From Caldifarciminota bacterium (GTDB lineage: Bacteria > Hydrothermota > UBA3072 > WFRC01), in NCBI GenBank assembly GCA_015486685.1, contig WFRC01000109.1, positions 1 to 9,892 on the forward strand: 9,892 nucleotides of DNA, given 5' to 3'. Position 1 is the first letter of the stretch. The number at the start of each line of letters is the position of its first letter. The notes beneath the pieces were generated by a model. It was not told the DNA's origin, ran no database searches, and worked only from the letters and a program-made list of their open reading frames with translations. Of the stretch, positions 5,934 through 9,892 are shown piece after piece. A program made the position numbers and the translations under genes.

Positions 5934-6311
5934 GTCTTTTTTTTGAAATTTTATTCAAATCCGGGAAAGAAATGATAAAGGCGGCCCATAGCCGTTGACA
6001 GGTAGCCGGTAGAAAAAATTATAGTTATTTGCCTTCGGCGTATATTTCTGGATATTTTGCGTTATTACGCTTCGCTGTATATTCATTGTAAATAATTAAC
6101 GAGGTAAACGAAATGAACGAAACAAACGAGATTTTTCCCTTGACAAAAATATAAAATTTTGTATTATGAAAATATGAAGGAGGATAAAAAAACTACATTT
6201 TAGCTATTGACTAAAATAAATTAGCACCGTCCCCAATTGCCGTCTAAAATACTTGTAAGCTATATGGTGTAAAAGCAATAGAGGAAGAACATTAAAGGAG
6301 AAAATGCTGGT
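5934..6311. other. Gene-less region upstream of the divergent ATPase and GNAT genes
   Basis: No convincing gene. Contents include short inverted motifs (gccttcggc near 6031; GCGT-TATT-ACGC at about 6060-6071; acgcttcgctg just after), a run of aacga-like motifs (6098-6130), an orphan promoter and RBS (6140-6185), and AT-rich sequence carrying tagcaccgtcccc (6222-6234). A second ribosome-binding-site-like AAAGGAG lies at 6294-6300. Confidence 0.5.
6105..6185 (+). promoter_or_regulatory. Orphan promoter and ribosome-binding site, copy B
   Basis: TTGACA (6140-6145), a 16-bp spacer and TATTAT (6162-6167) form a good sigma-70 promoter, followed by a perfect AAGGAGG (6177-6183). No start codon lies within 4-12 nt after it; the tiny frame from ATG 6174 ends after nine codons. 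The upstream taaacgaaatgaacgaaa (6105-6122) and the -10-to-RBS segment match copy A at 2286-2359. It may be the remnant head of a lost gene. It could still transcribe the GNAT gene 350 bp downstream through a long leader. Confidence 0.55.
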
Positions 6312-6485
6312 ATGCAAAGCCAAAAAAAACTTTTAGATGGGTCTCGGAACTCTGCGGTTTCTTCGCGATCTCACCTTTCAGGTCATACAATAGCAGATAA
6401 AAGGGAAATCCCTGTCTGCCGACAGGCAGAAAAGATTCCCTCAAATTCGGATTACTTCACCACTCCTTTAGATGTAATGGATTAA
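6312..6485 (+). CDS. Doubtful 57-aa ORF just upstream of the GNAT gene
   Basis: An ATG at 6312 opens a 57-codon frame (MQSQKKLLDG...TPLDVMD) that ends with TAA at 6483-6485, 11 nt before the GNAT start. An AAAGGAG (6294-6300) lies 11 nt upstream, but it is better spaced for a 10-codon frame at 6304. The peptide is polar with no recognisable domain, and part of it is encoded by a dispersed repeat and a palindrome (6396-6450). It is most likely not a real protein. It is recorded because its stop and the GNAT ribosome-binding site are close enough for translational coupling. Confidence 0.15.
   Translation: MQSQKKLLDGSRNSAVSSRSHLSGHTIADKREIPVCRQAEKIPSNSDYFTTPLDVMD
6396..6450. repeat. Direct repeat flanking the GNAT gene, upstream copy with palindromic insert
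   Basis: GATAAAAGGGAAAT (6396-6409), AAAGATTCC (6431-6439) and CAAATT (6442-6447) occur in the same order as at 7082-7113 downstream of the GNAT gene. The upstream copy has 21 nt (6410-6430) where the downstream copy has one. That insert contains CCTGTC-TGCC-GACAGG (6411-6426), which can refold as TCTGCC-GACA-GGCAGA (6415-6430), giving two mutually exclusive hairpins. Confidence 0.6.
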
Positions 6486-6496
6486 GAGGTTAATTT

Positions 6497-6988
6497 ATGG
6501 AACAACATACAATAAATGATGGTGATTTACGACTCCGTCCTGTTAAACTACCAGCAGATATTTCTATAGCTGTTCCTTGGTATCAAGATCCAGAAGTTCT
6601 TTACTATTCAGAAGGTAAAGATGTTTCACCATACAATTATAAGATAGTTGAGAAGATGTATAAAACACTTTCATCAGAAGGTGAATTATATATTATCGAG
6701 ATTTTCACAAATGGTGAATGGTTACCAATAGGTGATGTAACACTGTCAAAGGACGATTTACCTATTGTAATTGGGGTGAAGAATTACCGCTCAAAAGGAA
6801 TAGGAAAGAGAGTTTTGTGTCTCATAATCAAACGCGCTAAAGAATTAGGATGGAAGAAACTTAAAGTAAAAAAGGTTTTTGGATATAATAAACGTTCTAA
6901 ACACTTATTTGAAAGTGTTGGGTTTCAATCTTATATTGAATATAGTGAGGAAGGAGAAAAATTCTGGAGATTTGAGATTGAATTATGA
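6497..6988 (+). CDS. GNAT family N-acetyltransferase
   Basis: This 163-aa cytosolic enzyme should transfer acetyl from acetyl-CoA to an amine; the substrate cannot be told. Residues 11-35 (LRLRPVKLPADISIAVPWYQDPEV) resemble the RimJ/RimL-like N-terminus. Motif A spans residues 90-115 with the acetyl-CoA pyrophosphate loop RSKGIGK (98-104) and the following helix. Motif B is NKRSKHLFESVGF (131-143), with the usual Asn and the ESVGF turn. The length is normal for the fold. The start at 6497 is supported by GAGG 7 nt upstream. No nearby promoter is clear; the nearest good one is at 6140-6167. The gene is single, convergent with the sensor kinase gene, and bracketed by related direct repeats (6396-6450 and 7082-7113), which hints at acquisition as a unit. 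Confidence 0.9.
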   Translation: MEQHTINDGDLRLRPVKLPADISIAVPWYQDPEVLYYSEGKDVSPYNYKIVEKMYKTLSSEGELYIIEIFTNGEWLPIGDVTLSKDDLPIVIGVKNYRSKGIGKRVLCLIIKRAKELGWKKLKVKKVFGYNKRSKHLFESVGFQSYIEYSEEGEKFWRFEIEL

Positions 6989-7080
6989 ACTATTTGATTC
7001 TTAATGTATTGAAAAATATTTTATATAACACTGTAATATTTTGTTATGCTGTAAACATTATCTTTAATTGCCTTAAATAA

Positions 7081-7136
7081 GGATAAAAGGGAAATTAAAG
7101 ATTCCGCCAAATTGCCTTCGGCAACTTCTTTTATCC
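7081..7136. repeat. Direct repeat flanking the GNAT gene, downstream copy with nested hairpins
   Basis: GATAAAAGGGAAAT (7082-7095), AAAGATTCC (7097-7105) and CAAATT (7108-7113) repeat the order seen upstream of the GNAT gene. GGATAAAA (7081-7088) pairs with TTTTATCC (7129-7136), enclosing TTGCC-TTC-GGCAA (7112-7124). The octamer CCGCCAAA occurs at 7104-7111 and again at 7135-7142. No T-run follows, so this is not a standard intrinsic terminator. Confidence 0.55.
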
Positions 7137-7144
7137 GCCAAACG

Positions 7145-7320
7145 TTATACTAAAATTATAAGAATCAATAAGCCCGCATCTTCATAAATACCAAAAAGTT
7201 CCCAGCCCTTATTCCTTGCCCTACTTATCACTATCTTCTTTTCTAAATCTCCATTGATTAGCAATTCCCACGCCGGAAATTTTGCTTTCTTTTGCTTTTT
7301 GTTATTCGCTTAGTTGTCAT
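7145..7320 (-). pseudogene. Possible decayed small gene (frameshifted reading frame)
   Basis: On the minus strand, ATG 7320 opens MTTKRITKSKRKQ and then stops soon after. One frame over, an open stretch (7309-7145) continues protein-like sequence, including KFPAWELLINGDLEKKIV and ARNKGWELFGIYEDAG, before a TAA. A single frameshift in the A-rich tract near 7275-7300 would join them into a protein of about 58 aa. The motif GWELFGIYEDAG is faintly like the Gly-Trp-Glu...Tyr-Asp-Ala-Gly segment of serine recombinases, but the following SG is missing. I do not recognise the family. It may equally be chance coding potential. Confidence 0.25.
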
Positions 7321-7354
7321 TATCTCTTCAAAACCTTTTATCTTTGATCTAAAT

Positions 7355-7395
7355 CCGAGAATTTTTAAACTTGACTTTAAAAAAATCGTGTTATT
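7355..7395. repeat. Dispersed direct repeat, copy 2 (partner at 4131-4171)
   Basis: Positions 7355-7390 are identical to 4131-4166 over 36 bp, in the same orientation. TTGACT (7371-7376) is followed 15 bp later by TATTCT (7392-7397), a weak promoter-like pair with no gene after it. Confidence 0.7.
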
Positions 7396-7434
7396 CTTAA
7401 CTCCATCGGTGTTCCATTGGCGTCTGTTCCATTG

Positions 7435-7630
7435 GTGTCGGTAATTGACAATTTGACAACTTCAATAAAGCATTTTTTACCATTTATGTATCTGAAATTG
7501 TGATATATTCTATATTAGAAAATATTTTAGGGCAATCTTTATAATCTGCCAAATCTTTTAATTTATGGAGTTTATTCTATAATCTCTTGATTATCAATAA
7601 TAAACTTGCCAAGTTGTCAATCACCGACAC
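7435..7630. mobile_element. 196-bp element with imperfect terminal inverted repeats, related to the 2028-2232 element
   Basis: The left arm (7435-7462) begins gtgtcggtaattgacaa. The right arm (7611-7630) is the reverse complement of gtgtcggtgattgacaactt. They match with one mismatch over 16 bp and again at actt, the left arm carrying an extra 8-bp tttgacaa. The 148-bp interior is AT-rich and non-coding. The arms share the attgacaattNgaca core with the 27-bp arms of the 2028-2232 element, but with GTGTCGG in place of GGGGTCAGG at the tip. Size and end structure suggest the same class of non-autonomous element. Confidence 0.5.
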
Positions 7631-7641
7631 TAATAAAAATA

Positions 7642-7728
7642 CTTCGCCTTCGGCTCAGAATGACAGGGGGAAAAGGTTTAGAATGAAAGAAGACACCCTC
7701 TCTTAATCCCTCCCATCAAGGAAGGGAG
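7642..7728. repeat. Inverted copy of the compound repeat, downstream of the sensor kinase
   Basis: Read on the minus strand, 7728-7688 matches 4458-4498 at 36 of 41 bases. After about 20 nt it is followed by gtcattctgagccgaaggcgaag (7664-7642), a member of the gtcatt repeat family. The order (CCTCCC block, then gtcat block) is the same as at 4458-4522. Confidence 0.6.
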
Positions 7729-7745
7729 ATTGAAGAATCAAAAAT

Positions 7746-9467
7746 TTAAGATGGTAATCTTATTGTGAACTTTGTGCTTTTACCCGGAGTGCTTTCTACA
7801 TCTATCTTGCCGTTGTGTAAAAGCACAATATGTTTGACAATGGAAAGCCCCAGACCTGTGCCTCCAAGTTTCCTTGAACGGGATTTATCCACCACATAAA
7901 ATCTTTCAAATATCCTGTCAATATCTTTATCAGGAATCCCGATACCTGTATCCTTTATACCAATTACTACATATTTGTCTTCCTTTTCTAATGATATTTC
8001 AATTTCACCTTTATCTGTATATTTTACCGCATTATCTATCAGGTTTATAAGCATCTGCTCCAACTTAAATGCATCCCCCTTTATAGGAGGCACATCATCT
8101 AATGCCAGATTAAGCTCCAGACCCTTTTCTTTTATTTTATTTTCAAATAATACCAGAATATCACCTATTAAAGATTTCAAATTCACCTGCTCAATATTTA
8201 ATTCAACATTTTTCTCTTCAATCTTTGACAATAAAAGTAAATCCTGCACAATATTTATAAGTCTATCTGTATGTTTTTTAAGGATATCCAGATAGTGTTT
8301 GTGCTTTGTATCTATCTCCTCATCCAGTGTCTCCACAAAACCTTTAATGGCTGTCAGAGGGGTTCTTAATTCGTGGGACACATTGACCACAAAATCCTTT
8401 TTTATCTTTTCTAATCTTTTAACCTCTGTTATGTTATGGAAAATTAGAGAGATTTCATTCATAGAGGGAATAAAGGTTATGCTGGTGAGAAATATTTTTT
8501 CGCCCAGTGCAATTTCCTCTATTAAATTTTTCTTCTCCTCCAGTCCCCTTTTAATCAATTCATCCAACGGAGCTGACCTTACAACCTCCCACCAGAGTTT
8601 TCCTTCGGGTGTGTCATTCTCTGCTATCTTCTTAAAACTATCATTACACAGAATAATCTCTCCTTTTTTATCCAGTACCAAAAATCCTTCTTGAAGTGAG
8701 GATATAATATTGTTAAGTTCCTCTTTTTTTAATGATATATCTGTAAATAACGCCTTTATCTTCTCTGCCATATAATTAAAACTATTTGCCAATTCCCGTA
8801 ATTCATTGTTTGTTCTTAAAGATACCCTGACATCAAAATTTTCCGAAGCAACCTCCCGTGCCGCAGTCGCTAATTTTCGTATGGGTTGCGATAGCCCTCT
8901 GGAAAATAGAAAGGCTATCAGGAGTGAGAATATTACAACGAGCAAGACAATTTGTAAAATCTTTGTTTTCAAGGTTGCAAGCAGATTATTTATATCTTTC
9001 AAGAATAAACTTGTCCTGATGATACCTGTAATTTTTCCATCTTTTTCTATTGGCAAAGCGACATACAACATCTCTTGTTTTACTGTTACACTGAAACGCA
9101 GGGATTTTCCTGTTTTACCTCTTAATGCCATTTTTACTTCCGGCCTTCCTTTATGGTTTTCCATTGTTTTAGGGTCCTTTTCAGAATCGGCAAGAACCAG
9201 CCCGTCAGGTCTTATAATTGTAATTCTCGTGTGTATTTTTTTGCCCAATCTCTTTACAAGTGCGTCCATCTGTCCAAATTCAGCCTTATCTATAAGGGGT
9301 TTGACATCTTTCTCTACTGCAATTCCAAGATTTTTCAGGTTGGTAGTTAGTGTTTCAATATAATAATTGCGAATGGTCTTAAATGAGAAGAAAAGCACCA
9401 ACGAAGAGAGTAATAAAATTATTAAAAAATATCCGCTGAATATGTCAGAAAATATAGACCTTTTCAT
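7746..9467 (-). CDS. phoR: PhoR-like membrane sensor histidine kinase
   Basis: This is a 573-aa sensor kinase of the PhoR/WalK class. It has TM1 at about 11-29, an extracytoplasmic sensor domain at about 30-165 (VTIIRPDG-type core, here RITIIRPDGLVLADSEKDP at 81-99), and TM2 at about 168-190. These are followed by a HAMP domain (191-243), a PAS domain (about 250-345), and HisKA with the phospho-acceptor in VNVSHELRTP (H365). The HATPase_c domain contains the N box NLIDNAVKYT (N475, N479), the G1 box DTGIGIP (506-512), the F box IFERFY (519-524) and the G2 box GGTGLGLS (535-542). All catalytic motifs are intact. Its ATG overlaps the response-regulator stop by one base (TAATG), with GAGGA upstream, so the two are translationally coupled. 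It should phosphorylate the adjacent regulator. The phosphate signal is inferred from architecture and the distant Pho-box-like operator; no pst or phoU gene follows. Confidence 0.88.
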   Translation of the reverse strand: MKRSIFSDIFSGYFLIILLLSSLVLFFSFKTIRNYYIETLTTNLKNLGIAVEKDVKPLIDKAEFGQMDALVKRLGKKIHTRITIIRPDGLVLADSEKDPKTMENHKGRPEVKMALRGKTGKSLRFSVTVKQEMLYVALPIEKDGKITGIIRTSLFLKDINNLLATLKTKILQIVLLVVIFSLLIAFLFSRGLSQPIRKLATAAREVASENFDVRVSLRTNNELRELANSFNYMAEKIKALFTDISLKKEELNNIISSLQEGFLVLDKKGEIILCNDSFKKIAENDTPEGKLWWEVVRSAPLDELIKRGLEEKKNLIEEIALGEKIFLTSITFIPSMNEISLIFHNITEVKRLEKIKKDFVVNVSHELRTPLTAIKGFVETLDEEIDTKHKHYLDILKKHTDRLINIVQDLLLLSKIEEKNVELNIEQVNLKSLIGDILVLFENKIKEKGLELNLALDDVPPIKGDAFKLEQMLINLIDNAVKYTDKGEIEISLEKEDKYVVIGIKDTGIGIPDKDIDRIFERFYVVDKSRSRKLGGTGLGLSIVKHIVLLHNGKIDVESTPGKSTKFTIRLPS

Positions 9468-9892
9468 TATTCCTCTAATTTATATCCTATACCCCGTATG
9501 TTTTTGATAAGTTTTCCCGCTGCGCCCAACTTTTCTCTCAGGTGTTTGATATGGACATCCACGGTTCTGTCTAAAACAATCTTTTCGTTTCCCCAGAGAT
9601 AATCCAATATTTGTTCTCTTGTAAATACCCATCCCTTTTTTGAAGATAAAAGATACAGCAATCTAAATTCCGTAGAGGTTAATTCTATATTTTTACCATC
9701 TACATAAACCTGATATTTCTCAGGATCAATAACCAGTTTATCACCTATTTGAATCCTTTTTGTCTCCTGAGTTTGTTTATTTCTTCTCAAAACCGCCTTT
9801 ACCCTTGCTACAAGTTCCTTCGGTGAAAATGGTTTTGTAATGTAATCATCTGCCCCCAATTCCAACCCCACAACTTTATCTGTTTCTTCACC
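9467..9892 (-). CDS. phoB: PhoB-like OmpR-family response regulator (5' end outside the window)
   Basis: These are the C-terminal 141 residues of a response regulator; the coding frame runs to the last base of the window (GEETDKVVGLELGADDYITK...). The GTG at 9871 is an internal Val, not a start. Visible parts are the end of the receiver domain, with the LGADDYITKPF motif and its conserved Lys (residue 20 of the fragment), and a full OmpR/PhoB winged helix (about 45-141). The latter contains LTSTEFRLLYLLSSKKGWVF, TREQILDYLWG, the recognition helix RTVDVHIKHLREKLG and the wing IRGIGYKLEE. The phospho-acceptor Asp and the N-terminus are not in the window. It overlaps the kinase start by one base. 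Regulators of this family bind 11-bp direct repeats, so it is the natural candidate to bind 1980-2018. Confidence 0.9.
   Translation of the reverse strand, partial: GEETDKVVGLELGADDYITKPFSPKELVARVKAVLRRNKQTQETKRIQIGDKLVIDPEKYQVYVDGKNIELTSTEFRLLYLLSSKKGWVFTREQILDYLWGNEKIVLDRTVDVHIKHLREKLGAAGKLIKNIRGIGYKLEE

Larger units (their letters stand above)
6989..7745. other. Gene-less AT-rich region between GNAT and the sensor kinase
   Basis: No intact gene. In order it holds AT-rich sequence (6989-7080), a repeat with nested hairpins (7081-7136), a possible decayed minus-strand frame (7145-7320), the second copy of a 36-bp repeat (7355-7390), a 15-bp-period near-repeat (gttccattggcgtct then gttccattggtgtcg, 7411-7440), an inverted-repeat-bounded element (7435-7630), and inverted copies of the gtcatt and CCTCCC repeats (7642-7728). 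It contains no clear terminator for either convergent gene. Confidence 0.55.

Noticed and set aside
7023..7150. Integron attC-like site after the GNAT gene (ATATAAC at 7023-7029, CGTTATAC at 7143-7150, about 128 bp apart)
   Set aside because: The outer boxes could pair, and GNAT genes are common integron cargo. However, the inner boxes do not pair, the final box deviates from GTTRRRY, no matching site precedes the gene, and no integrase is in the window.
7411..7440. CRISPR-like short tandem repeat (15-bp period)
   Set aside because: There are only two clear copies with no spacers, so it is a small tandem duplication and not a CRISPR array.
7975..9363. Long plus-strand open frames opposite the sensor kinase gene
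   Set aside because: They are antisense shadows of a kinase whose motifs are complete on the minus strand.
9467..9871. Response regulator beginning at the GTG at 9871
   Set aside because: The frame continues to the window edge with receiver-domain sequence; a start there would remove most of the receiver domain.

Overview
The window looks like chromosome from a low-GC, diderm (outer-membrane-bearing) bacterium, probably an uncultivated lineage. The diderm call rests on a signal-peptide beta-barrel porin. The uncultivated call is inference from gene-poor, repeat-rich intergenic DNA, including the 'gtcattgcgag...gaagcaatctc' type of dispersed palindromic repeat that is widespread in such genomes. 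I cannot assign a phylum from the sequence.

Layout. 1-436 is gene-less and pyrimidine-rich. 437-1958 (minus) is a two-gene unit: a short sigma-70 family factor followed 52 bp later by an OprP/O-like porin. It is headed by four TTAAYM direct repeats at an exact 11-bp period (1980-2018), the architecture of a Pho box. 2028-2232 is a 205-bp element bounded by perfect 27-bp inverted repeats, inserted just upstream of that box. 2550-4031 (plus) encodes an uncharacterised GHKL ATPase that probably starts from a leaderless transcript. 4032-4577 is repeat-filled. 4578-5861 (minus) is an AAA+ ATPase of the DUF4143 type. 5934-6496 holds an apparently orphaned promoter plus ribosome-binding site and a doubtful 57-aa ORF. 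6497-6988 (plus) is a GNAT acetyltransferase flanked by related direct repeats. 6989-7745 is gene-less apart from a possible decayed reading frame and a second inverted-repeat-bounded element (7435-7630). 7746-9892 (minus) is a PhoR-like sensor kinase and its PhoB-like response regulator; the regulator runs off the window end.

How it fits together. The most coherent story is phosphate control. A PhoB/PhoR-type pair lies at one end. At the other end, a sigma-factor/porin operon carries a Pho-box-like operator, and its porin resembles the phosphate-selective family. The middle (GHKL ATPase, DUF4143 ATPase, GNAT) looks accessory: single genes with their own promoters, separated by repeats that sit mainly between convergent gene pairs. 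Several repeats recur inside the window: a 36-bp direct repeat, a compound inverted repeat, two inverted-repeat-bounded ~200-bp elements with related ends, and two homologous promoter/RBS modules lacking an immediate gene. This suggests repeated insertion and decay.
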